Source: Glossina fuscipes (lineage: Eukaryota; Arthropoda; Insecta; Diptera; Glossinidae). Taken from it: a stretch of DNA of 64,000 bases. Positions 39,101 to 51,900 of the stretch are shown one piece after another. Location: NCBI RefSeq assembly GCF_014805625.2, contig NW_023998414.1, positions 24,414,577 to 24,478,576 of the forward strand, in the 5' to 3' direction. Both the position numbers and the translations under genes were made by a program. Under the pieces are notes generated by a model that saw nothing but the letters and a program-made list of their open reading frames with translations, was not told the DNA's origin and ran no database searches. How positions within the stretch are numbered: position 1 is the first letter of the stretch; each line of letters begins with the position of its first letter.

Positions 39101-42100
39101 TTGACAAGCAAGTTGAAAATAGAATTCGCTTAACATACGACACGATTCACTTAAATAAATTTCACTTAAGTCTCAACTGCTTTTCGATTCATTAACGTTA
39201 GACGAAAGTTGCAACTGTAATGTTTAATAACTTGTCGCATCTCTATGTTTTAGATCCCTCAACTGGGCGGGTATGCCAAAAAAAAAAAAATGATTTAAAA
39301 AAAATCGTTTAAAATATTTCATCTGAGAAGTTCCAAGTCAACAAGTAGCAGGAGTTGTTAAAAAAATGAAATAAATTTTTTCTTTACTTTTCAATGGGCA
39401 GTCATGGGCAGTTAAGTCGAAGACAAAAATTGTCGCATATTTTTTTTTTTGCGAATTTTAAGTTATCGGATTGAAGTATCCTTTGCAATACGGGAAATCA
39501 ATCCGACGAATATAATACTCGCTCAACGCGTATTAGTTAATGCATTACTGCGTTTATGGGGTGTTCGTGTGCAAGTGAAAAAACCAAAGTGGAGTCAATT
39601 GCTGCAAAGCCATATGTACGGCAGGGTTCTTCCTGCGAAACACTTGATATAAAAACTTGCAAACGATTTATTTGAACCTCCTATGCCATCGAATTATGCA
39701 CGTCAAGTGTATCGGATTTCGTCGTTTCGTCGATATGCTTTTTTCATTGGGTCGGTGAACAGAGTTAGATAAATTTTCAACCACACCCACCACCACCCCG
39801 CCTGCTCTGTATTATAGGTAATCCTAAGTTTTTGATAGAGTAATGTTAGTTTCCCAAATCTCTTCGGCGATTTCGTTAACACATTCGATTGTAAATTGTT
39901 TGTAGAACGACTGGACTGAATTCCTAATTTCAACTCAAAAAAATAAACCCGATCGCTATTAATAACAACGAAATATAAATGTCGTAACTAAGTAAATTAA
40001 CCGCCATTCAACTTTGAATCATACTTGTTCACATTTCCATTATCAGCCTAAAATTAACGTTTTTAATAAAAACAGCGCTCTAACCGGCGAGTCCTGCTAC
40101 TTTTTTAACAGAGTTCAATATTGTGTTTGCTAAATTTCATAAATAATAGCAATAGTAATAAATAAAAATATGTTATCAAAACTTTTTAAAATTGAACTGC
40201 ATCCACTATCAAATTTATTAGTTCACTCACTGTTGGATACAAACGTGTTGTGCAAGGTAAAGTTATATGGCAGAGAAAATCGAAGGAATTTATTATTATA
40301 AGTTTAAATTAAACGAATAAGAAAATTACATTCAGTTGTGACCGAATCTTATATAACTATCATCTTTATGTAGAAAAAAATAATAAAAAAAAAAAAGATA
40401 TAAACAAAAAACTATATTTTCGTATTTTATAATAATGGATAGGCGTGGCGGATTTTTTCTATTTTTGTAGAGTAAAAGTGGAAATTTATGTTGCTTATAT
40501 TTTGTGGTTTATGAGTTATGAGAAGCAAAAAACATGGAAAGCAAAGTTGTTCTCAATTTTTTCTGTATAGGCGTGTGGGCCATTTTGAGCCATTTTTGCA
40601 AGCATTGGAATTTTTACCCCATATACTACACAGATGGATGCATGGACGGATGGACAGACACATAGACGGACATGGTTAGATACATTCCGAAACCCACAGT
40701 GATCAAGAAGGTATATAATCTGTGAAGTTTTGAAGTTTGCCTCTGGGCGTTGCAAGGACATGAAATTTTGGTACCCTATAATATTGGGTGGAAGGGACAA
40801 ATTTTCTCAATTGTTGTGCAGGCTCCCTAATATTGCCAATAGAATATATGTTCAAATTTTGTGTAAGCTTGTGAGCAAAAAACCATTTTCTTTTCTTTTA
40901 GGAGACAAACTTGCTTTCAGTGTATGTGTAGCGTAGACATGTCCTTCGACCGATTTTTGCACGTTTGCAAGAAGTTCCAACGCTTGCAGCAAAACTTGAA
41001 GTCGAGAGATCTTCATCTAGGCGATCAGAAGAATGTTTACTACAGACATCGCAAAAACGGGCAAGATGGACATTTTTGCTGGATGAAAAATGATTACACC
41101 CTTTTCCCATGGAGGTCTCTCCACGAAACTTCTTTCTACGTAGTGGAAACATTTTGACAAAACTTATACACCCCTCTCGGGCTCATCTCTCCTCCGTAAG
41201 AGGTAATTGAAAAAAGCAATCACGACAGCAGTCCCAGTGTGTAGTAACGCCCCCCAGGTGGAATCGAACCACTTCGACGTTAATCGACTACAGGTTTGAA
41301 GCCTGCACCCCGGACCACCGAAGTTCAGTGGGGCGATTTAACCTAAGCTACTATGTTTATTTAAACTAATCGCACCATAAAAAAATTTCTTTGAATTATA
41401 ATAACATACCGCAATGAATGAAAATTTGTAGCATATTTTAGGTATTTCTTTTGAAATGTAACTGTGAATTTTAATCGTAATTTTTTCTTTTTTAGTTTCT
41501 CATCTGTGCTTTCTTTTTTATTTCAAATAAAAAAAAATAAAAATAATAATAATGATAATATTAATGGTGAAGTTACTAATAAATGTTCCTTACTTACCTG
41601 GTATTTTTTAATACTATCCAATTGCTCTAATGTCGGCTCAACAATCTGAGCTATTTGTTGACCATGATGCCCATGTCCGGTTACGTTATTTATATTATTA
41701 TTATTCAATTTACGATCGGGAAGTTGTGGCGGTATTGTGGATGAATTCCGATTGATCACTAAGCGCCCATCAAGAGCTTTGCTATCGTTACGTGGTGGTG
41801 GTAAATCACGTGGTGGCGGTATTGGTTTTATCGAACCATTTAACTGCGTATAAGAACGATAAATATGAAAATTGCTTTTAATCGTTATACCAAAAAAAAA
41901 AAAAAAAACAAGAAAAGTATTTTTTTTCAGATTTTTCGAAATTTCTTCTAATGTTAGTTTCTTTTTTGAAAAGTGTAGTGTGTGAAGATTTAGTGGTTAT
42001 TTTAAATGTTAAAAAAGTGAGAGGAAATGAGAAGAGAGACGGTTATGAAATTTAATGAAGAATATTATCAATAAATGAGTAAGATTTAAATTAAAATAAG

Positions 42101-45100
42101 ACAGAAAAAGACGGCAGAGAAACAGTGAGTGAATGAGATACAGACAGAAAGAGAGAGGCAGATCGAGAGACAGCTCGAGAGAGAGAGAGAGATAGAAAAA
42201 GTAAGTAACGCGTATCGAAAGAAAAGCTTTTATTAAATATTAGAAAAGGGAAAAAAAAATTTTTTTTTTTTTTTTTTTTTTTGATACAGAATAGATTAAA
42301 TACCCAGCATTAAGGGGAGCTAGCATTTATCAATCTAAATAGATTGCCTGCACGTTCATATTTAAGAAGAAAACCATAAACAAATAAAAATCTTAAGTAG
42401 ATGAACCTTTTAAAGTAAAAAAAGGAAAATGGTTTTCCTTCAGCATATGTCAATAGAGAGACAATTTCTTTGAAATTTCCCTGAACGTTCACTCGAATTT
42501 GAACGAAAAAGCATTGATCGAGGAAAGACTATTTTTGGAGGCTTTCATCTTAGACCTTGATTGAGAAAGACTATCCAATTAAACCAAAATTGCTTTTCAA
42601 AGTTCAAATACACTGTGGCTAGCTAGATACGCGTGTGTAGATTCCAAATAAGTCGTCTAAATAAGGAAAACAACAAAAAAAAATAAATAAATAAAGTGTG
42701 AATAACTAAACAAATATATATTTTGATACGTTCAAGTTGAGGGGAGAATCCCGAACTTTCCATCAACTCTAGCGAAGTCGACTAAGCCATAAAGTGTCAT
42801 CCGTTAAATCAATTTTTTAATTAAAACAAGCAAGAAAAGATAGTAAAAGTTTTAGACTTGTTCTAACAAATATTCGGATAAACGTTTAAAAATTCAGTTA
42901 TATTCTTGAACGATAAACGAACAGCTACAGGCATAGCTGGTTTGCATCGGCCTTGGCATGACAGCACACTGGCAACAATTTCCACATTTGTAATAAGTTT
43001 CGCATGTCGGGAAGGGGTTGAAACAATAGCTTGCTGCTAATCGCGGAAGAAAGCACTGACGATACTATATAATAAATGACACAAAAAAATTGACTAATTA
43101 AGGCCTGATCATTGCTGTGGACCTAGGCTATCAAGTAAAGCAAAAAACCATTGTCGTCCAAGAAAGTCGTACTTCCTGGATATTAAATTTAAAGAATTAC
43201 CGTGTCTCGACAGGTTTGATATTAAAGCATACATGGAAGAACGACAAAACTCTTTTACTACAAATTCGATGACGGTTTTTAAATTCTATTCTTTACTGCT
43301 TGGCATTAGAAAGAATACAGAGATAAAGACAGTCTAAAGAAGAGGAACTAAAGGATATAAAGGAACATTTTTTTTTTTTTTTTTTTTTTTTGACAAAGTA
43401 CACAAACCTCTTCATTGTGTTTGTTGGAAGATTTAATCAAACCATTCATTACAGCCACTTGAGGCTGAGGCTGCTGTTTGCCATTTGCTAAGTGATGAAA
43501 TTGTTGTTGCTGTTGTTGTTGATAATCTTCAAATGATCCATTTAAAGACATAGTGGATATTAGCGAAGTTTCTTGCTGCTGTTGCTGCTGAAGATGATGA
43601 TGGTGTCGCTGCGAAGTGTTTTTATTAGAATTGAAGCGAGTTAATGTCGTATTGGCTGTAGAAGTAGAAGAACACGAAGATAACTGCGACGTTAAGGAGG
43701 ATAGATGGGCAGGTGGTGGATAACGTGGTGTCGTTTTAATAATTTCAATGAAACTATCGGGTGCATCTACCGGTAATTCGCGGTGTTTACGATATGCTGG
43801 CAATATGTTACCAGTTAATTGCTTATGAGTGAATTCACGCAATTCATATTCGGGTGGTGGTGTGGAAGAAGAGCTATTTAAACTTGTTAAAGAATCTATT
43901 CCAGCCACACCAACACCGCAAACCATAGTATTGGCAACTGCCTGATTAAAAAGGTTTTTAGTTACCGCGGAATTCGTTGAGTTGGAGCTGGTGGGTGATG
44001 AATTGCTCGAATTTGGTAATGATGTGCTTGATGATAAGGAATTCTTTTTACTACCGCCTGCCTCCTCAATACCACTATTTAATTCATTGTTATTGTGTTG
44101 CAGATTTTGATACGATATTGAATCGTAAGATTCCGGGGATTGTTTTTTGCTCAATATTTCGCTACCAAATGAAGATGAATGAGATGACGAATTTTTACGA
44201 TATAAACCATCCACCATTAATTCCAAATCCTCTGTCGGCGTCGTCAGTCCACCGTTTGGATTAGCGTTCGCGATTACCTTTGGTGATTTTACCACCACAT
44301 TGCTTGACATTTTAATTGACTGCAGCTGTCCGTTATTTTTTTCATCATTTTCGAATTTTTCCAATTTCAATTGTCGTTGTTGATTATAAAGATTTTGCCA
44401 ACGCAAGTGACGTTCATCATGATAATCATGATCGTGGTGTCGCAATGCAATCATAGATCGTGTATGATAAATATTTGTTTTTGTTGTTGTTTTTGTTGTT
44501 GTTATTGTTGTTGTTGTTGTATTGTCGTGTGGTTGTTTTAGTGAATAATTGAAATAATAAAAATTTTGTAATAATTTCCTTTCTGGAGGGATTTTAGAAA
44601 ATTTTGTACATTTAGGCAAAGTGTTGTTGTTATTGCTGTTGGTGCTAAAGCTATCGTAATGTAAGCCATCTAGATATTGTAATGATGTTGCGGAAAAAGG
44701 GATTTGCTCTAAAGGAGAGGATTTCGATAAAGATGTAATGGAAAATATGGGTTTTGCTGATGATGACAATGAATCTAAGGATATATTGCAGGTATTGCAG
44801 GTTCTTGATGATGATAATGTTGAAATTGTGCTGTTATGTGTCTTTGTGTGAATGATGCAATTTTTATGTTTTCTTCCTATATGTTTAGTGTGGTTCTGTT
44901 GTTGCTGTGTTACTTTCTTTTTTCGTTTCTCTGGGAATTTTTCATGTGATTTCTTAACAATTACCTGTGGTGGACGGGGTGGCGGATAACGAGGTGGTGT
45001 CTTATTGCGTGCTATAAAATTATCCGGACAATCGACAGCCATCTCACGATGTGGACCTGAAATCCATAAAGATAATCTTTTTAAAATTTTTACTCTATTT

Positions 45101-45960
45101 ATTCAAACTTATTTACTTCATTTACCATTATCTTGATTTAACGATAACATTGTCAACATTTCCTGATCAATTTCTTTACTATCATCTGAAGGTTGTCGAT
45201 AATGTTGGCCGCTGATATAATCATCTGGTAGACATGGTTTCAAATCATCGCCATCTATAACCACTATACTTGAACCGGAACGACGCCGAGGCCTATAAAT
45301 GCAGGAAAAAATTTACGAACAATTCTTCAATGAAATGTTGAATTAATTAAAAACAAAAACAACAAAATTCTTTTCTAAAAATAAAGGCAGAAAATCCTTT
45401 TTTTAAGGAACCTATGAGATATATACCAAAAAGCTTTTCTTTTTGCTTTTCTTTTTTTGAGGTTATGTCAATTTAAAAATTTTAAAACTACACAGCAACA
45501 ACAATAAAACGAACAAACCATGAGAAGTTTGTAATCGTGTTAACGTCTATTTATTTCCGTTATAATCAATGCGATAAAAAAATGTATGGAACATTCGATG
45601 TGATGAAAGTCAATGAGAATTTACCGAATACGAGCCATATTTGGTTGCCGGATGTCTCCATTAACAATTTCTGGCGTATTTTAAAATGAGTATAAAATTA
45701 TTTTAAATTCAATTCAGTTCAATATCTCCGGCATCATTCGGAATTGGTAGCCGAATGGGTAAGAATCGCCACTACCAAGTCAGTGTTCATGCGTTCAAAT
45801 CTCAACGAAGCAGGCTTTCCTATGGTCATAGCAGTATTGAGTGCTCAGTGGGCAAAAGCATTACACCTATCGGTTGCGAACATTTTTTTTTCTCTTTCCT
45901 AATTTCATCTTTCTAATCACTCATGTTATACGAGTAGGAGACATCCCCTGAGTGATTGGT

Positions 45961-45998
<38 letters not shown>

Positions 45999-48900
45999 AA
46001 TGATATGATTGCGATAAGTCGAATTTTAAAGCATTTTAAAAACTCGAAATTCAAAATATGGCCATAAAAAGACTCGGGGTAATTCTAGTGTTAAAACTGA
46101 CGCAGGAAACTCTGACCAATTGCAATTTGCTGAGTGAAAGGCAAAGTTTAAAAAGATTTATGATCCAAAAAATTAATTTAAATTTTTTGCATATACTGAG
46201 TTAAAGTGAGGATATGCGACAAAACAGATAAAGTTTTCTCACTTCTTATCATCTCTATCACAATTGTGGTAATTGTGGTGACCGCAAGAGAAACACTTAT
46301 TTAAGAAATGTGAGGAAAGCTATCCTTTAGACTTCCTTACAACAGGGATTGTGTTCATATATATTTCTAACAATATTTTTATTGTTTTTGTCTTTTTCAA
46401 GTTCTGTAAAATTTAAATATTTCACATTTTTTCTTTCATTTTTATTTCTTTCGCTTCGCCTTTTTTTCTCGTTTTGTCAAAATCTCTGTCAGTTTCAGTT
46501 CGTACTACAAATCCCAGAGGATGCAATAAAATATTCAAATTCAACAGCTAAGCGAAAGCGGAAAAATGCAAGAAATAAAAAACGAATCGTAGTCCTATAT
46601 GCACCACGAATAAAGGAATTTATATCCACCTGTCAACTGTCACCTGAAATAAAATAACCAAGTTTTGCTTTTGGTATTTGTTTTTTTTTTTTTTTTTTAT
46701 TTTTGTTTTAGTCTTTTTCCCTTTTTTTTCTCTAAGCATTTATCGCTCGCAAGGCACATGCAATGCTCTAACAATATTTTTACAAGCAAAGTTCGTACAC
46801 TGAAACCAGCCCATATACTACAACGAACATCAGTAAAAGTAACATCTTTCGTTTTGACAAACGAAACGAAAAACATGCAAACAGAATATCGAAGAATACC
46901 CCTAAAGACTCAATAACACACACACACACATTGAATATATGTTACACCGAACTTGGCTTAAGGTGAATTAGTTGGTAAAAAATGTCAACGTAAACGAACA
47001 AACTGAAGGTTTACTTAAATATATAGAAAGATTTTACTTTTTCATCAACATCGCAATGCAATGCAATGATAACAAATTCTTCAAAATTTAACTTGAAAAG
47101 AAAGAAAGAAAGCAAGAAAACACAATTGAAAATATTGCGTCTATGCGTAAATCCAGAGTAAAAATTTATAAAAAAAATCGATGATTTTTTTAATGATATC
47201 TTATAATATTCCTCCCCGTTGAAAATCAATTATTATAAATGCGGCCTTGAACGACGAAACCTTGAAGAACGATCTATCATTTCGGTCACAATAAATGCAT
47301 GAAACATTTGCAGGAAGACAATCAAAGACAGCAAGATTTCGTTTAATTACTTGCAAATAAAATTCTCTACTGATGTGCAGGAACGAACAATGATAAATAC
47401 ATAAAGCAATACATTACTAGCACTGAATATCTTTGAATATCTGATTCAATCAGTGATGAGGCGACGTCCAAGGCCACAAGAAGCTATTCGTCAATTTCGT
47501 GGTCATGCATTTACTTAACATGAAATCCTCTGACTGTTGCTCCAAGGCGTTCAAAAGTACAAAAGGATCTTTAAACATTCAAATAAGCGAAGGTATTTTC
47601 CAAGTATACTAAGGTATACATAACAATCCTAGAAATTAACTCAAATTCACAAATATGTATATTTAACCTAAGGCCTGCAAGAAAGAGGACTTAACGCTTT
47701 TCAAGCAATTGCAGGCGAATAATTCCATTTTTATATTTAATCCATACTCGATACGTGATTCGAGTTTCAATTTTTCGATTGAGCGACATTCTTCAGGCTT
47801 TTTTATAAGCAATTCCTTTTAAGTATTTGTGGATTTCACCCAATCGGAATAAGAAATCCCTTAGGTCGTAAGGTAAATCAGGTGAATGTCTCAAAAAAAA
47901 GAAAAAATGTTAATTAAGTAAAATTCTTTCTATGTTTGATTTGGAAACATATGCCCGTAAGCTTTGATTTGATCGTCAGCGACTACTGACTGAACGACCA
48001 AAATCAAAAGATTCTGAGAGATTAAAACTTTGTACATTACTTCGCTTACGGTTATCGCTTATGTTTATCTGTGCTCATAAAGCGATTTTGTCATTTTACA
48101 CCCTACATCACTTGTGGTACCAATTATACGAAGTTCGTACGGACGTATGTAACACGCAGAAGGGCTTAAGATAGACCCATATTTTATTACACCGATCGAT
48201 TCAGTATTATAATCTGAAACGTATTAAGCCTCTCCATCCGTCTGATCTCTGTCCTTTAGTAATTTGTGTTCAAGCTACGGATCAAGGTACAGTGACGTGT
48301 TTTGACACCCAAGGACGAAATATATTCGAAATGGTTCGGATCGGTTCACTTTTTCGCCCTATTCTAAAAGGTCGTTATATAGAAAAAAAAAAAAAAATGC
48401 AATTTTCTTAAAAAAATATTTGCAAAAGTGGATAAGTAGTAGTATTACGGTATTCTAAATTGCTATGAAAACTATGGACTGGCTAGAGCAATTTTTGAAC
48501 GCGTTCTCATGTTAAGGGAACTGAAGTTCAACGGCGACAAAAACGTATAATTTTCAATGCTTCATGATGAAGATTATATTATAATAGTAATTTCACATAA
48601 GAAAATTAACTGTATTAAATTTGGAACTTCTCGACCTATTTTTTACATTCTATTCTAAGCATTTTCACGAAAATTGATACTTTGTATAGCAGAAAAGTAT
48701 AAGTTTTAATATATAGCAATGAAAATTGACCCATAATAATAATTTCATACAAAAATAAGAATTGTATTAGACAATGTGGATGTAGGGTGTATCATATTCT
48801 TACTTGCTATTGACGAAATAATGGAAGAAAAAAACTCAAATTTATTAAAAACATTTTCTCATTTCGAATTCAAAGCATATTTGAGTCATCGCTGAGGGAA

Positions 48901-51900
48901 GGATTAGAAGTGTGTTGAGTTGGACTTTTCAAAAATATATTGGCCTAAATTTCGTCTTTCACTGAATGTACGGCTGCATTTATGATCAATGTTAAAGGCA
49001 GGCGGAAAAAGAAACAGCATACGTGGTTTTGAAATGAAATTCACTGAGAAATGAGTCATGAACATAATAGTTTTCTAACAATTGCTTGCTATTGCTAATA
49101 AAATACAAAATTTCTTAAAGCACGGGCCCGACTTATAAAAAAGATCAAAGAAAGAATTATCATAAGTTGGCTTATAAATCTGTGTGAAAGAAGAAGGGGA
49201 GGGGAATGCGAATCAGCAAACTTAATCTTATATAAAAATGTTGCTGCACAGCTGTAAAAAAAACGTTGCATAATATTGTTGGATGTTTGTTGTCATTTGT
49301 TGTTGAAATATTTCTTACGTACATACGTATATACGTATTTATAGCATAACAATACAATTTCAAGCCAAGCCAACAAAACCAAGAAACCAAGTAAAGTAAA
49401 GGTAAAGACCATAATCGTAATATAGGTGCGTACAAGCATCTCCTGTGCACCAGATACGTAGATGACTCAACAAACAAATATGTGTTAAGATTAAGAAAAT
49501 TTCATCTTTTTCATCTTCTTCTTCTTTTTCTTTTTTTCTTCATAAATTTATGCAACAAAGAATATTCAAGAAAGTCGTCAGTAAATCTAAAGACTTAGTA
49601 TCTAAAGCATTTTCTTTTACGAGAATCACTTAAATTATTTATAAACAATTTTTTGAAGGCTGAGGCGAAATCAATTGAAAAAATATATATATAAAGTATA
49701 ACGGATAATATAACATTTGACAGATTTGAAAGGCAAGTTTATTGTCTGAAAAGACTTCAAACTTATATATATATATATATATATATATTTTGTATATATA
49801 TATTTAGTATATAATTTAATGTTGGTGACTTCAACCGGTGAGAACTTGAGCGACCGTCTCTTGCTCACTTCTGTTCAGAGGTCGTAAACCAACGGAAAGA
49901 TTAAATGATGAAGCGAAAGCAAAGAATTTATTTCCATTTGAGAGTTTAACCAAGCGATCGAAACGCATTGCGGATAATAATTTTTAATTGTATGGACAAA
50001 GTTATACTTGCTGTGAATACAATTTTCCCCTTTGAGATTTTTACAGGCTGCACTCCTTCTTTATTATTCTGTACTCCTTTTTTATGATTTGAGTTTTAAG
50101 TAAAAAAAAAAAAAAAAAAAAATGTGAAACATTACAGTCGAGCCGAACCGTTCTTTTAAATACCCTACAACATTGCCATTACTACAATCAAAAATTCAGC
50201 ATTTAGCCAAAAAAAAGAAGAAAAAGAAGAAAAAGAAAAACCGATAAAAACATTACAGTCGATCAACGCCGATCATTAAATATACTATACGACCTTACTT
50301 TATAGAATTTTTGATTTATTTTCGTAATAAAATACCAAAAATTATAGCATTGTTCCACGCAATGATATTCTCTTCATAGAACGTTGTACAAGCTTGGCAA
50401 AATCAATTTCCTACGTGACTAAAGACCTTCGCAGTCCAAACTTTGTGCAGTTGATTTCCATATCACATTACTATTGTCGGCGAATTTTCATTGAATGATT
50501 TTAAAAATTAAATCAAAAAAAGTCAAAAAATGGTTTACTTTCCATGACAACGTTTAGTAGGTCGGAGGTGGCTCAAGAATTTGATCCATGTAAGCAAAAT
50601 TTTTCACGTCAAGATATATTAAAAATTGTCATTTTTTTCCCAATCGAGCGTTCCATATGAAGAGTGATCAGATTCAGTCTATTTTCAAAAACGTTGGTCT
50701 TCAGTCCCAATTACATAAACGAAAATCAATCGAATAAGCGGACTGAAGCTAACACTGAATCAATTGGTTTAATAAAAAGTGAGTATATCTCAAGTCCTTT
50801 TGGATATTGCATACATTCGCACAAACTAAATTTACACTTATCACAAGTTGTGCAAGTTATAAAGAGGAGAACATGGCTCACTTCCCACGCGTTTACTCTT
50901 TTTTCTTAGAAACCAAAAAAAAAAAAAAAAAAAAAATCAAAAAAAATAACAAGAAACTACGTACGTTATATAAAAATGTTTATCTTATGGTCATTCTTCG
51001 GCGTACTTTCTTTCCAACAATGTGATTCCCTGATGGTTGCCAATACGACACGCTACCGCATGGGGCGACAACAATCATATCTTTATGCTCATATTGTTAT
51101 TACTCAAGTTGACATTCCTCGAACCAGGTGTTAGATGCTTTTTGCTCATATTATATAAGATGATCGTGACCGACCGAAAAAGCGATTTTATCACCAAAAC
51201 CGGAAAACAAATCAAGTTATTTAAGCATATTTTCAACTTAAATAAAAAAAGTAACTTTGATAAATGTCAACGGCTCAATGATTCGGCCGCCTATAGATTT
51301 ACATGTTATCAAGCAATCAAGAAGAGATTCTCTTGATTCAGATATAAGATTTGAAATAAAACTCTAAGCTCTCATTCGACAAACGGTCTAACTAGTAACT
51401 GCTTTTAAAATCGAATTATGATTGGTGTGTGACCGTAGCTATAATGGGTGATTGAACGATCAGGGTATACTGCGATCATTTCCTAACTCTCTCTTTCAAC
51501 GTTTCTTTCGAACCTACAACAACAACAACAACAACAACAAAATCATCGTTCAGTTGACTAGTTTTCTATTCCCAACTTTGCAAGTCACATTGAAACCTCA
51601 GTTTCTTTGATCTAAAGACTGCTTGCTATGGTGCAGCTTGCCTGCGTCTCGATAGATACCATCATAAACACCGTAAAACGAAAAGTGTCAGTCAGAAGTG
51701 CAGTTCAAATTCTATCAAAAATATCTTTCTAAAACAGTTAACCATGTCAGACTTTAAATGTTTGGCTTTGTTAATAAATTTCCTGCCTTAAGTTAGTTAA
51801 GTATGGGCTAACTTAGGCGTATATGCTAAGCACACTTTGAATTGGGAAATTTCCAAAATTGTTACGTACTTACCACCCTATCAATATTCGACGCTCCTTT

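Larger units (their letters stand above)
26495..41597 (-). other. large sdt intron (about 15.1 kb) holding tRNA-Sec, SINEs and repeats
   Basis: Besides the features listed separately, it has T-rich plus-strand stretches at 27240-29300 and 31990-33400, (TA)n at 29396-29417 and 32739-32764, and (CA)n at 33150-33178. A dispersed repeat lies at 40330-40735, and a hairpin-end-like motif at 37309-37331. A perfect 18-base palindrome lies at 28602-28619. Candidate small exons at 30400-30417 and 33546-35645 are described as uncertain. Confidence 0.6.

Noticed and set aside
40170..40300. Small plus-strand frame ([17 protein letters not shown]) ending near a possible donor
   Set aside because: Short, weak donor, no promoter or partner exon; compatible with chance.
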